Assembly: GCA_027486845.1 (NCBI GenBank)
Contig: JAIXOL010000027.1
Coordinates: 62,001 to 126,000 of the forward strand
DNA: 64,000 bases
Reading direction: 5' to 3'
Source of the DNA: Cytophagaceae bacterium
GTDB taxonomy: Bacteria > Bacteroidota > Bacteroidia > Cytophagales > Spirosomataceae
The position numbers and the translations under genes are program-made. Shown piece by piece: positions 36,227 to 44,810 of the stretch. Under the pieces are notes generated by a model. It made no database searches. It was not told the origin of the DNA and saw only the letters and a program-made list of their open reading frames with translations. Positions within the stretch are counted from its first letter, which is position 1, and every line of letters starts with the position of its first letter.

Positions 36227-38122
36227 TTAGTCATTTTTACAACCACCGATTTCGGCCGAAAAGTCACTACCCAATTTGGCATCAAAACCATGATTTAAAT
36301 CAATTGATTTTTTTGCTGTCAAAGATAGTTGTTTTGTATCAGTTATTGCAACTATTGCAGTTATTGATGTATTTGCTCCAATGTAGGCTATTACTGGCAC
36401 AACCTTTAAATTTACATTCTCGAGGCATTTTAAGGTTACTTCCTTAGTATTTGACTTATTATTTGGAATATTTTCAACAAAAACTCTATAAAAATAAGTT
36501 TTTCCAAGTTCGGTTTGTGTATCGTAGTAATTATCGCCTGATATTTGACCGATTTCCCCAAAGCTAACATTATCAGTTGAACGTTCGATATGATATTTAG
36601 TTTGTGCATTACCATTCCAAGTAAGTTTTATTTGAATATCTTCATTGACTTCAGTATTCAAATTTATCACAGTGGGCGGTTGAGTAATTACTGGAGTCTC
36701 GCCTCCAATTGATATATTATCAAAACTAAAAGCACGCATTCCATATTTGTTTTTTAGATGAACACCATCATAAAAACTCACACCCCACTGACCATAGGCA
36801 TTTGGTAAATAAGACACCTTTTTGGCATTTTGAATGGAAGAAACTGTTAAAAAAATCCTATTTCCTTGTGCTTCGCCACCTTGCACTACATCATTTCTAC
36901 CATCAACATAAATAAAATCTTTCATACTCCAATTTTTGCCTGAAGCCACCGAATCTTGGGGATAAATCATTTCCATACCTTCATCAAACTCTAAAACCAA
37001 TTTCTGATTTTCCCAATATACTTTTTTTATGTCCGGAGAATAAATTTGTGGAGATTGATTGTCATTGTAAACGTCGCGACCAATAATTCTTGAAAGTTCA
37101 TAAGCGGTTTGGCTGTAACCTTTTAAATTATAGTGTAGGCCATCATAGCCTGTCGTTCCGACTGTGCTTATGGCTGTGGTTTTGGGTAAAAGGTATTTCG
37201 TACGACGCTGATAATCTCTCAGAAAGCCCGCTTTACTATTACTAATAGTAAGTATATTCGTTTGAACATTATAAAACTTTTTGAGGTTCGGAAAATCTAC
37301 AACAAAAGCATTGTATAGTTTTTCAAACTCACTAGGATATTGCTCTGACTCAAGTTGAAGTGAACCATCACTTTCACCATGACGAAAAATTATGTATTTA
37401 ATTTGATCTTTTAAATCACTAAAAATTGTTTGCAAAAGTAATTTACCATAATATGTATTTTTATCAGTAGGATTTTGAGCATTTCGAGAATTTAATCCTT
37501 TAATATCCGAACCTCCAACAGAAGCCACAATAACACCAACAGGATAATTATATTTACCGCACAAAAACTTCTGAAGTTCAAGCGTGCCTGTGCCTGGCCA
37601 AGTAGAAGTTTTATAAGGTAAAACCCATTCACTATCGCCATTATCGAAATTTGTAACTGTAAAAAACCTAATAAGTGGATTAGGTTCTGGTCGATATGTT
37701 TCAATCCCTCCTGAACCTAATGCGTTAGACTGACCATAAATTAAAAACAAGTCACCAACACCAATTTGCGTAGCTTTTTTGATTTCTCTTGAACCATCAA
37801 GCGTAAGAATAAATGTATAATCAAATTTACCAGCTTTTAGGTTTGGTGAAAAAGTAAAATCTGAAGCAGCGTCTAAGGTTTGTTCGGAGAAAGTATTTCC
37901 ATCTTGTAGGATTTTCAAAGTAATAGAAGAGTGACCATTTTCAGTTATTTTTCCTTTTACTTGAAAAACGGCTTCATTTTGATCATTTCGTTGAATAACT
38001 TGATTATTAGCAGGGAATTTTGAAAGGCTGACCTGCGAAAAAACACTTATGCTACTCAAAAAGTGCATAGAAATGATTATTATAGAGCAAAATCGAATTT
38101 TATAGAGGGACAAAACAGTCAT
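36227..38122 (-). CDS. Secreted sialate O-acetylesterase-like protein (SASA domain)
   Basis: 631 residues from the ATG at 38122, which starts a signal peptide ending SISVFSQ; an upstream in-frame ATG at 38179 adds residues that do not look coding. An N-terminal Ig-like domain precedes the SGNH catalytic region: IYGQSNALG near residue 130 (Ser), VGGSDIKG, IIFRHGESDG near 244, and YDGLHYNLKGY near 325 (Asp/His). Fibronectin-III-like strands follow (HIERSTDNVSF), and the end is a HGFDAKLGSDFSAEIGGC motif found at the C-terminus of many Bacteroidota secreted proteins. It is a paralogue of the first gene and of 61164-63857 but lacks a type A T9SS tail. Confidence 0.87.
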   Translation of the reverse strand: MTVLSLYKIRFCSIIIISMHFLSSISVFSQVSLSKFPANNQVIQRNDQNEAVFQVKGKITENGHSSITLKILQDGNTFSEQTLDAASDFTFSPNLKAGKFDYTFILTLDGSREIKKATQIGVGDLFLIYGQSNALGSGGIETYRPEPNPLIRFFTVTNFDNGDSEWVLPYKTSTWPGTGTLELQKFLCGKYNYPVGVIVASVGGSDIKGLNSRNAQNPTDKNTYYGKLLLQTIFSDLKDQIKYIIFRHGESDGSLQLESEQYPSEFEKLYNAFVVDFPNLKKFYNVQTNILTISNSKAGFLRDYQRRTKYLLPKTTAISTVGTTGYDGLHYNLKGYSQTAYELSRIIGRDVYNDNQSPQIYSPDIKKVYWENQKLVLEFDEGMEMIYPQDSVASGKNWSMKDFIYVDGRNDVVQGGEAQGNRIFLTVSSIQNAKKVSYLPNAYGQWGVSFYDGVHLKNKYGMRAFSFDNISIGGETPVITQPPTVINLNTEVNEDIQIKLTWNGNAQTKYHIERSTDNVSFGEIGQISGDNYYDTQTELGKTYFYRVFVENIPNNKSNTKEVTLKCLENVNLKVVPVIAYIGANTSITAIVAITDTKQLSLTAKKSIDLNHGFDAKLGSDFSAEIGGCKND

Positions 38123-38168
38123 TTTATTATTTTTTTTAATTAAATAGAAAAATCGTGCCAAAAAAACA

Positions 38169-38205
38169 CAAAAGGGCACTTTCCTGTTAATTAAAGCACC
38201 TTTTG
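38169..38205 (-). terminator. Possible terminator after the L,D-transpeptidase gene
   Basis: The arms caaaagg and ccttttg form a 7-bp stem about 15 bp after the minus-strand stop, followed on that strand by a T-rich stretch. Confidence 0.45.
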
Positions 38206-38220
38206 GGCAATTTTATTGAG

Positions 38221-38967
38221 TTATTTTACCACATACTTACCCGAATCTTCAATTACTATGTTAGGAAGTTTTTTAGAATTTTCAAACGCATCGTAACCAG
38301 GTTTAAGCCAAGACCAAAATGCCAATAAACTGGCATCTGTGCCAAATTCATCATTGATTGTTTTATAATTTTGCTCATTCATAATTGTCGGAAAAATATG
38401 AACGTTTATCTTTCCACCTGAACTTTTTGCTTTGGCAGCAAGCAAATATAATTCTTGGATATTTTCGTCACCAATTGGAATACACCCTATTGTAACACAA
38501 TGACCATGAATAAAAATATTATCGCCAGGATTCAACTTGTCGGCAAAAACCAAATCAGATTTATTTGGGTAATTTATACGGAAAGAAAGCAAATATTGAC
38601 TTTGCGGATTAAATAAATCTACCTCATAAAATCCTTCAGGAATTTGGCGGTCTCCTGAACGGCGTTTTGGACCTAAAATACCAGTAGAAGCACAATATTC
38701 GTATGATTTTAATAATATAAAATTATCATCAGCTTTATTTTTCGCCCAAACTTCCAATTTCTGTTCCTTTTTGAACGCTCTTAAAAACAAATCAAAACTA
38801 TTAGAATTGATGTTTTTTGAAGAAAGCAATTCGCCTACGGCTTTACCTTTCTTTCGATTGGCTTCTTGAACTCTCAGAAACTTGAGTTGTTGTTCAAAAA
38901 AATTTATTGGTGGTGTCATTGACATAAGAATTGATGTCAAAAAAATCATTACAAATATTTTTTTCAT
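38221..38967 (-). CDS. L,D-transpeptidase (YafK/YkuD-like)
   Basis: 248 residues with a signal peptide (FVMIFLTSILMSMTPP). The catalytic motif FIHGHCVTIGCIPIGDENI near residues 150-166 matches the H-x-n-G-C pattern of the L,D-transpeptidase YkuD domain, with the nucleophile in the GC. The block GPKRRSGDRQIPEGFYEV is the YafK-type substrate loop. Members cross-link peptidoglycan or attach or detach outer-membrane proteins in the periplasm. It lies 98 bp upstream of the acetylesterase gene and 103 bp downstream of the esterase gene, same strand. Confidence 0.88.
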   Translation of the reverse strand: MKKIFVMIFLTSILMSMTPPINFFEQQLKFLRVQEANRKKGKAVGELLSSKNINSNSFDLFLRAFKKEQKLEVWAKNKADDNFILLKSYEYCASTGILGPKRRSGDRQIPEGFYEVDLFNPQSQYLLSFRINYPNKSDLVFADKLNPGDNIFIHGHCVTIGCIPIGDENIQELYLLAAKAKSSGGKINVHIFPTIMNEQNYKTINDEFGTDASLLAFWSWLKPGYDAFENSKKLPNIVIEDSGKYVVK

Positions 38968-39070
38968 TTTAGTTATTAAAGGAATATAAAATAGGAAAGG
39001 ATGTATATTTTTTTGGACGTTTCACATTTAAGACGTAAAAATTTCAAAAAGTATACAAATTCAGCCAATT

Positions 39071-39886
39071 TTATTTTTCAAATAACCATTTCAAGAAAAT
39101 AGGCATAGCTTCGCTCCAAGTTTTTTGGTTATGTTCGCCGCCTTCAATTTCCATATATTCAATATCTTCTCCTATTTTATAACCTTTAACCTCTAATTCT
39201 TTAATTAAATCAAGCGTATCATCAATTGAATCGATGATACCGTTTTTATTTCGGTCGTCTTGCTCATCATTTGTACCACATTCGAACCAAAACTTTTGAC
39301 CATGATTAAAACTTCCTTCACGAACCAACACGTGCATAATACGGTCATTATGGTCATCGTAGCCATCTTCATAAGCTTTCTTTCGCCACCAAAATGAACC
39401 ACTAAAAACCCCAACTTTAGAAAAAAAACTAGGATTCCCCCAAACTAAATCCATAGCTGAAAGTCCACCTAATGAAAAACCACAGAAATAATTGTCAATA
39501 TTGAGACTCGATACTTTATAATTAGAATTCACAAGTGGAAAGAGTTCCAATGTAATAAAACTTTGGTAAGCACCTGCCAAATTTCCTCGATTTTTATAAT
39601 CAGAAATAGAAGCTGTTCCGTATTCCTGCAAACGTAAAGGCTGAGTTCCACTTTCACTAGCATGTAATCCCACAAAAACTAAGGGTTGAATTGTCGAAGC
39701 AGCGTATAAATTGTTTAAGGTCTGCTCTATTTTTAGTTGGTCAAAATCTTGTCCATCATTCATGTACAAAACTTTTAAATTTGTTATTTTTTCGTAATTC
39801 GGTGGTAAAATAACATCATAAATCACCTCACGATTAAGAAATTTGGATTGAATTTTTTGGTTTTTAAAAACAGAGACTTTTTGCAC
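39071..39886 (-). CDS. Alpha/beta-hydrolase esterase (enterochelin esterase/esterase D-like)
   Basis: 271 residues without a signal peptide. FCGFSLGGLSAMDLVWG near residue 137 is the nucleophile elbow (G-x-S-x-G). WFECGTNDEQDDRNKNGI near 195 gives the acid residue region, with a calcium-binding-like D-x-N-x-N-G loop, and GGEHNQKTWSEAMP near 255 the catalytic histidine. This is the PF00756 esterase pattern (Fes, esterase D). It is divergent from the esterase that begins the amidoligase cluster, separated by 329 bp, and may belong to it. Substrate unknown. Confidence 0.87.
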   Translation of the reverse strand: MQKVSVFKNQKIQSKFLNREVIYDVILPPNYEKITNLKVLYMNDGQDFDQLKIEQTLNNLYAASTIQPLVFVGLHASESGTQPLRLQEYGTASISDYKNRGNLAGAYQSFITLELFPLVNSNYKVSSLNIDNYFCGFSLGGLSAMDLVWGNPSFFSKVGVFSGSFWWRKKAYEDGYDDHNDRIMHVLVREGSFNHGQKFWFECGTNDEQDDRNKNGIIDSIDDTLDLIKELEVKGYKIGEDIEYMEIEGGEHNQKTWSEAMPIFLKWLFEK

Positions 39887-40215
39887 TTATTCCATTTTTG
39901 TGTTGAATAATTTGACAAAATTAGCAATTACTTGGTCTTCAAAAATAAAAAAACAAAAATCATTTGTTTCATTGCTAAAATTGAACTGATATATAAAGTT
40001 TGTTTTGAATTTCGTTAAACGCAAATATTCAATTCATAAAGTTTATCGAATAGCAAAAAACAAAATATACTTTCTTGTTTATTACATAACACAGTATTAT
40101 TAAACTGTTTAAGTTTACTTTAATCTTAATTATCAATACTTTATTTGGTATAAATTTTAATAAGTAAAAACAAAACACGAGTTTTGCACTTTCATTAAAC
40201 ATACTTTTAATATTT
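39887..40215. other. Divergent intergenic region before the amidoligase cluster
   Basis: 329 bp of AT-rich DNA between two divergent esterase genes. It must hold the promoters for both directions. No clear -7 box, repeat or open frame is seen. Confidence 0.4.
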
Positions 40216-40932
40216 ATGAAAGAAAAAAATATAAAGTTTTATTCGCATATCCTAAGCCGGGACATAAATATATTGATTAGCGGGCATTGGGGATACCCCA
40301 TCTTAATGTTTCCAACATCAATGGGGGATTATCTACAAAACAAAGAGTTTGGTCTTCTCGACACAGTAGATGATTTGGTTGATGCAGGAAAAATAAAACT
40401 TTACAACATAGAAACTATAGATTTTCAAAGTTTTTATGCAAAACATTTGCCTGCACAAACAAAGATTTATAACTTTAATTTATATACACAATTTCTGAAA
40501 GAAGAATTAGTACCTGCCATTCAAATTGAATGTAACGTGCATAGAATCGCAGTTGCAGGTTGTAGTTTTGGTGGATATCATTGCACAAATTTTGCATTTA
40601 AAAACCCAAATTTAGTAGCTCATCTATTTAGCATGAGTGGTGCATTTAGTATTAAAAGTTTTATGAAAAACCACTACGATGACAATGTGTATTTCAATGA
40701 ACCAATGGATTTTATGAATCATGTTGAATCATGGAAATATAACCACATGAATATTGTTTTGGGAACATCAGATGGGGATATTTGCCGTGATGATAACCTT
40801 AAAATGTCAAGACTTTTGGCAAATAAGAGTATCAATCACTGGTATGACGAAAAACCTTGGGCAAGTCACGACTGGCCACTTTGGAAATTGATGTTTTCGG
40901 AGTATGTAAGAAAAATGCCACTTCACATCTAA
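40216..40932 (+). CDS. Esterase-like alpha/beta hydrolase, first gene of amidoligase cluster
   Basis: 238 residues, no signal peptide, so cytoplasmic. VAGCSFGGYHCTNFAFKNP near residue 113-118 is the nucleophile elbow (G-x-S-x-G). VLGTSDGDICRDDN near 175 and PWASHDWPLWK near 215 supply Asp and His, so a full Ser-Asp-His triad is present. It belongs to the PF00756 esterase group but is shorter than usual. It could trim a thioester, ester or peptide product of the ligases encoded downstream. The ATP-grasp gene starts 135 bp later, after a GC-rich hairpin. Confidence 0.82.
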   Translation: MKEKNIKFYSHILSRDINILISGHWGYPILMFPTSMGDYLQNKEFGLLDTVDDLVDAGKIKLYNIETIDFQSFYAKHLPAQTKIYNFNLYTQFLKEELVPAIQIECNVHRIAVAGCSFGGYHCTNFAFKNPNLVAHLFSMSGAFSIKSFMKNHYDDNVYFNEPMDFMNHVESWKYNHMNIVLGTSDGDICRDDNLKMSRLLANKSINHWYDEKPWASHDWPLWKLMFSEYVRKMPLHI

Positions 40933-41035
40933 AAATTGGTTATTTATTACAGAATACTGGTAACTAAAAAAGATACTTTTTTATCATAAATCGTGCTTTT
41001 AATACCCCTACAAGCATTGCATCATCTTAAAATAA

Positions 41036-41059
41036 GTCCCCCTTTTGGGGTCAGGGGGC
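41036..41059 (+). promoter_or_regulatory. GC-rich hairpin covering a Shine-Dalgarno-like sequence before the ATP-grasp gene
   Basis: gtccccc at 41036-41042 can pair with gggggc at 41054-41059, or CCCC-TTTT-GGGG (41039-41050) can form a shorter stem. The AGGGGG of the 3' arm lies about 10 bases before the ATG at 41068, in a Shine-Dalgarno position. It stands out from the AT-rich surroundings. It could control translation, or be one copy of a dispersed repeat. Confidence 0.45.
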
Positions 41060-41067
41060 ATTTACTT

Positions 41068-42069
41068 ATGAAAAAAATTGGCATATTATTCGGAATGGAA
41101 GATACCTTCCCTTGGGCATTTATCGAGCAAGTAAACAAAACTGCTCCAAAAGGAATTATTGCCGAGGCAGTTCAAATTGACAAAGTAGAACAAGGCGTGG
41201 CAACTGATTACGCTGTAATTATTGACCGTATATCGCAAGATGTGCCATTTTATAGAGCATATTTAAAAAATGCTGCCCTATGTGGAACAGCAGTTGTTAA
41301 TAACCCATTTTGGTGGAGTGCTGATGAAAAATTCTTTAATAACTGTTTGGCAGTAAAACTCGGTATTCCTGTGCCTAAAACCGTACTTTTACCATCAAAA
41401 GAACGACCTAGTGAAACTTCAGAAAAATCATTTCGAAATTTGGTTGCTCCACTTGATTGGGATTATATGTTCAATCAAATTGGTTTTCCTGCCTATATGA
41501 AACCACATTCTGGAGGAGGTTGGAAGAGCGTTTATAGAGTTGATAATCCAGAGGATCTATGGAAAAAACATAGCGAAACAGGTCAATTAGTAATGCTTTT
41601 GCAAGAAGAAATTCAGTTTACAGATTATTACCGTTGCTATTGCTTAAATGGCAAATATGTGCATATTATGCCTTATGAACCTCGCAATCCGCACCATTTG
41701 AGATATGCAACACAGCCAAAAACGACTGGTGAAGCCCATAAAAAACTTATGGCTACCATTACCGACTATGTACTGAAACTCAACCAAGCTTTAGGCTACG
41801 ATTTTAACACAGTGGAATTTGCAATTCGTGACGGCATTGCATACGCAATCGATTTCTGCAATCCTGCACCTGATGCAGATATTCATTCCGTTGGACAATT
41901 AAATTTTGATTGGATTGTAGAAAATGCCTCTAAAATGGCTATTGAAAGGGCAATTGAGCAAGTTGATGGAAAAAACAATTGTACTTGGGGAACTTATGTA
42001 AGTAATGCCGCAATTCCAACAACTCCTACCGAAGCCCAATCAAAAAAAACTCTAGCTAAGAAGAAATAA
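41068..42069 (+). CDS. ATP-grasp ligase (first of two in the cluster)
   Basis: 333 residues from the ATG at 41068 (MKKIGILFGMEDTFPWAF); a longer frame starts at 40993 but runs through the GC-rich hairpin. The ATP-grasp fold shows YMKPHSGGGWKSVY near residue 152-165 (phosphate-binding lysine and Gly-rich loop), LLQEEI (adenine-side strand) and VEFAIRDGIAYAIDFCNPAPDADI near 250-275, with the metal-binding acidic and asparagine residues. The fold forms amide or peptide bonds through acyl-phosphate. Sequence does not tell the substrates. The GCS2-type ligase and amidotransferase genes follow. Confidence 0.87.
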   Translation: MKKIGILFGMEDTFPWAFIEQVNKTAPKGIIAEAVQIDKVEQGVATDYAVIIDRISQDVPFYRAYLKNAALCGTAVVNNPFWWSADEKFFNNCLAVKLGIPVPKTVLLPSKERPSETSEKSFRNLVAPLDWDYMFNQIGFPAYMKPHSGGGWKSVYRVDNPEDLWKKHSETGQLVMLLQEEIQFTDYYRCYCLNGKYVHIMPYEPRNPHHLRYATQPKTTGEAHKKLMATITDYVLKLNQALGYDFNTVEFAIRDGIAYAIDFCNPAPDADIHSVGQLNFDWIVENASKMAIERAIEQVDGKNNCTWGTYVSNAAIPTTPTEAQSKKTLAKKK

Positions 42070-42231
42070 ATTGAGCCGTATCATTGATTAAATGTCGCGG
42101 CTTTTCTTTAGATTAGATGACAAATTATTTAAGAACTAATCTCAAAAAAGAATTGTAATCATTTTTTAAACAATCTTCTGTATACATCCTACATTCTTAA
42201 TAGTGCAAAAACACTTTATACCGAATAAACT

Positions 42232-43329
42232 ATGTCTCTATTCACTTTAGGTATTGAAGAAGAGTTTCAAACCATTGACCCAAAAACTCGTGAATTACGT
42301 TCACACATGTCGAAACTGGTCGAAGGTGGGCAGGTAATTCTACAAGAACGTATCAAACAAGAAATGCATCAAGCTGTGGTAGAGATGATTTCGAGCGTAT
42401 GTGAAAACATAAAGCAAGCACGCGAGGAAGTTACATATCTGCGTAAAATGCTCATTGATTTGGCAGCCAAACAAAACCTCCATATTGCAGCAGCTGGCAC
42501 TCACCCGTTTTCTGATTGGCAGAAACAGCTTATCACCGAAGACGCTCGCTACGATAAACTCATTGACGATATGCGTGATGTAGCACGTTCAAACCTCATT
42601 TTTGGCTTACACGTACATGTGGGAATTCCGAGCCGTGAAGAGGGAATGCAGATTTTGAATGCAGCACGCTATTTTTTGCCGCACATCTACGCACTTTCAA
42701 CAAATTCTCCATTTTGGTGCGGTCGGAATACAGGTTTTAAATCATATCGTTCGAAAGTGTTCGACAAATTCCCTCGTACGGGTATTCCAGATTATTTTTC
42801 AAGCGTTGCTGAATATGATAATTATGTAAACCTTCTCATCAAAACTGGCTGTATCGACAACGGAAAAAAGATTTGGTGGGATATCCGTTTGCATCCGATT
42901 TATCCGACTGTTGAGTTTAGAATATGTGATATTCCAATGCGTGTCGATGAAACAATATGTTTGGCGGCATTGATGCAAGCAATTGTTGCGAAATTACATA
43001 AACTACATCAACAAAATTTAAGTTTCAGACCTTACCACAAAATGCTCATAAGCGAAAATAAATGGCGAGCCGCTCGCTATGGAATTCATGGAAAATTGAT
43101 TGATTTTGGTAAAGAAATCGAGGTGCCATACTCACACCTTGCTGAAGAATTAATGGAATTTGTAGATGATGTATTGGATGAACTTGGAAGTCGAAAAGAA
43201 GTAGAATTTATCCACGAAATATTAAGAATAGGCAGCGGAGCTGACCGTCAATTAAAAGTATTTGAAGAAACTAAAAGTATGAAAGCCGTTGTTGATTATA
43301 TCGTAAGTGAAAGTAAAATCGGGCTATAA
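42232..43329 (+). CDS. Carboxylate-amine ligase, GCS2/YbdK type
   Basis: 365 residues, the normal length for the YbdK-like glutamate-cysteine ligase family 2. FTLGIEEEFQTIDPKTREL at the start, FGLHVHVGIPSREEG near residue 124, and IWWDIRLHPIYPTVEFRICD near 220 are the ATP, metal and substrate blocks of this glutamine-synthetase-like fold. YbdK has weak glutamate-cysteine ligase activity; within a gene cluster with ATP-grasp enzymes a different amino-acid substrate is plausible. The upstream ligase stop is 162 bp away, so an internal promoter is possible. Confidence 0.93.
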   Translation: MSLFTLGIEEEFQTIDPKTRELRSHMSKLVEGGQVILQERIKQEMHQAVVEMISSVCENIKQAREEVTYLRKMLIDLAAKQNLHIAAAGTHPFSDWQKQLITEDARYDKLIDDMRDVARSNLIFGLHVHVGIPSREEGMQILNAARYFLPHIYALSTNSPFWCGRNTGFKSYRSKVFDKFPRTGIPDYFSSVAEYDNYVNLLIKTGCIDNGKKIWWDIRLHPIYPTVEFRICDIPMRVDETICLAALMQAIVAKLHKLHQQNLSFRPYHKMLISENKWRAARYGIHGKLIDFGKEIEVPYSHLAEELMEFVDDVLDELGSRKEVEFIHEILRIGSGADRQLKVFEETKSMKAVVDYIVSESKIGL

Positions 43330-43395
43330 ATTAGGTGTTTCTTAAATTTTAGGGTAGATTTTCATAAGTTTGCAAAAATAAATGCGTTCATAATT

Positions 43396-44220
43396 ATGAA
43401 ACAGAATATAAAAATTGCAATTTTAGATATGTACAATGGCTTTGCCAATGAAGGTATGCGTTGTATACAAATGATTTGTGGAGAATTTCTAAGACAAGAA
43501 GGTATCAAAGGAAACTACGATATTTTTGATGTCAGAAAAAAAAATGAAATTCCTAAAATTGAGCATTACGATATTTTTATTTCAACTGGTGGACCAGGAA
43601 ACCCTTTACCAGAAGGACATGATTGGGAAGCAAAGTTTGGAGACTTTTTAGACCAAATATTTAAACATAATCGTTCAAACGAAAACAAAAAATTTTTATT
43701 TCTCATTTGCCATTCTTTTCAAATTGCAAGTAATCATTTACAACTCGGAAATGTATGTAAACGTCGCTCAACTTCGTTTGGGGTTATGCCAATTCATCGT
43801 ACGTCCGAAGGCGAAACTGAACCTTTTTTTAATGGGTTACCAGAAATTTTTTACGCAGTTGACTCACGAGATTATCAAATAATTTTACCAAATTGGCAAA
43901 AAGTCAACGATTTTGGAGCAAAAGTGCTTTGTCTCGAAAAAATTCGAGAATATATACCACTTGAAAGAGCGATTATGGCAATTAGATTTTCCGAACAGGT
44001 TTTCGGTACACAGTTTCACCCTGAAGCCGATGCTGATGGCATGCTTCGTTACTTCAAACAGGAAGACAAAATGATTGCCGTTATAAGCGAACATGGCTCG
44101 GACAAATACGAACAAATGATTGACCACCTCGACGACCCAGACAAAATCATGCTAACTGAGTCAATTATCATTCCATCGTTTTTGAATCACGCTGCCAAAC
44201 AAATAATAGCAATTGCATAA
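43396..44220 (+). CDS. Class I glutamine amidotransferase-like protein
   Basis: 274 residues. Three GATase I landmarks are visible: STGGPGNPLPEG near residue 56-67, FLICHSFQIASNH with the nucleophile Cys near 105, and FGTQFHPEADADG with His and Glu near 206-212. So the triad is complete. Such domains release ammonia from glutamine, or act as gamma-glutamyl hydrolases. With ligases on both sides it may supply ammonia for amidation or remove a gamma-glutamyl group from an intermediate. It lies 66 bp after the GCS2 gene. Confidence 0.9.
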   Translation: MKQNIKIAILDMYNGFANEGMRCIQMICGEFLRQEGIKGNYDIFDVRKKNEIPKIEHYDIFISTGGPGNPLPEGHDWEAKFGDFLDQIFKHNRSNENKKFLFLICHSFQIASNHLQLGNVCKRRSTSFGVMPIHRTSEGETEPFFNGLPEIFYAVDSRDYQIILPNWQKVNDFGAKVLCLEKIREYIPLERAIMAIRFSEQVFGTQFHPEADADGMLRYFKQEDKMIAVISEHGSDKYEQMIDHLDDPDKIMLTESIIIPSFLNHAAKQIIAIA

Positions 44221-44221
44221 A

Positions 44222-44506
44222 ATGGAAAAGCCAAATTTATCGAAACAAGCTTTCTGGGATGTTGATTTTGATAGTTTAGATTATCAAAAAGAAGCTAATT
44301 GGATAATCGAACGAGTATTTGAATGGGGAAAATTGAGTGATTTAAAGATACTCATTAGATATTATAGAAATAAAAAGTGTGCTGATGCCCTAAAAAACGC
44401 CCATTTTTTAAGGCTAAATGCAATAAGTTTGGGATATTTAGTATTGGACATTCCTAAAGATGATTTCAAATGTTACACAAACAGACCTTCTCACATTCCC
44501 TTTTAA
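44222..44506 (+). CDS. Antitoxin-like protein of a AbiEii-linked module (DUF6922-like)
   Basis: 94 residues from the ATG at 44222; an ATG at 44213 would overlap the amidotransferase stop. The pattern KQAFWDVDFDSLDYQKEANW then IIERVFEWGKLSDLKILIRYY and FKCYTNR is what I recall of DUF6922-type antitoxins, which in Bacteroidota precede genes for AbiEii/AbiGii nucleotidyltransferase toxins. The protein looks intact. The toxin gene after it is truncated (see next entry). It interrupts the otherwise orderly ligase cluster, which suggests insertion. Confidence 0.75.
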   Translation: MEKPNLSKQAFWDVDFDSLDYQKEANWIIERVFEWGKLSDLKILIRYYRNKKCADALKNAHFLRLNAISLGYLVLDIPKDDFKCYTNRPSHIPF

Positions 44507-44515
44507 CAATCTTAA

Positions 44516-44806
44516 AAAATCTTATGCAGGACTGATGTATTTCCAATGAAATTTGATGCGATTTGTACCCGTAAAACGAAAAAAGATTTTATTGACATTT
44601 TAGAGTTATGCCAGCATTTTTCCTTTCACGAAGGCTTTTCTCACTTTAATATTATTTATCCTTACAGTAAAAATTCAACAATCATTTTTACTGCATTTGG
44701 TAAAATTAATCTCGCAGATAAGTCGAAAATACCAAATATGTATAAAAACTATGAATGGAATTTAGTAAAAGATAAACTAAAAAATATGCAAAAAAATACT
44801 TTCTGA
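44516..44806 (+). pseudogene. Truncated AbiEii-type nucleotidyltransferase toxin (C-terminal remnant)
   Basis: The frame open from 44516 reads TDVFPMKFDAI, then RKTKKDFIDILELCQHFSF and IIYPYSKNS, ending WNLVKDKL. These are the C-terminal blocks of AbiEii toxins (a conserved D-I-x-x-MK...A, R-x-x-KKDF-x-D and the final W-x-x-V-K segment, recalled from the family). The homology runs upstream of the only ATG (44546), so the gene did not start there. The N-terminal half with the nucleotidyltransferase GS-type motif is missing between the antitoxin stop and 44516. About 90 of some 210-230 residues remain. The start of the next ligase gene follows 4 bp later. Confidence 0.72.
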
Positions 44807-44810
44807 ACCT

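Noticed and set aside
40993-41067. Longer ATP-grasp N-terminus
   Set aside because: It translates the GC-rich hairpin; the family-like start MKKIGILFG is at 41068.
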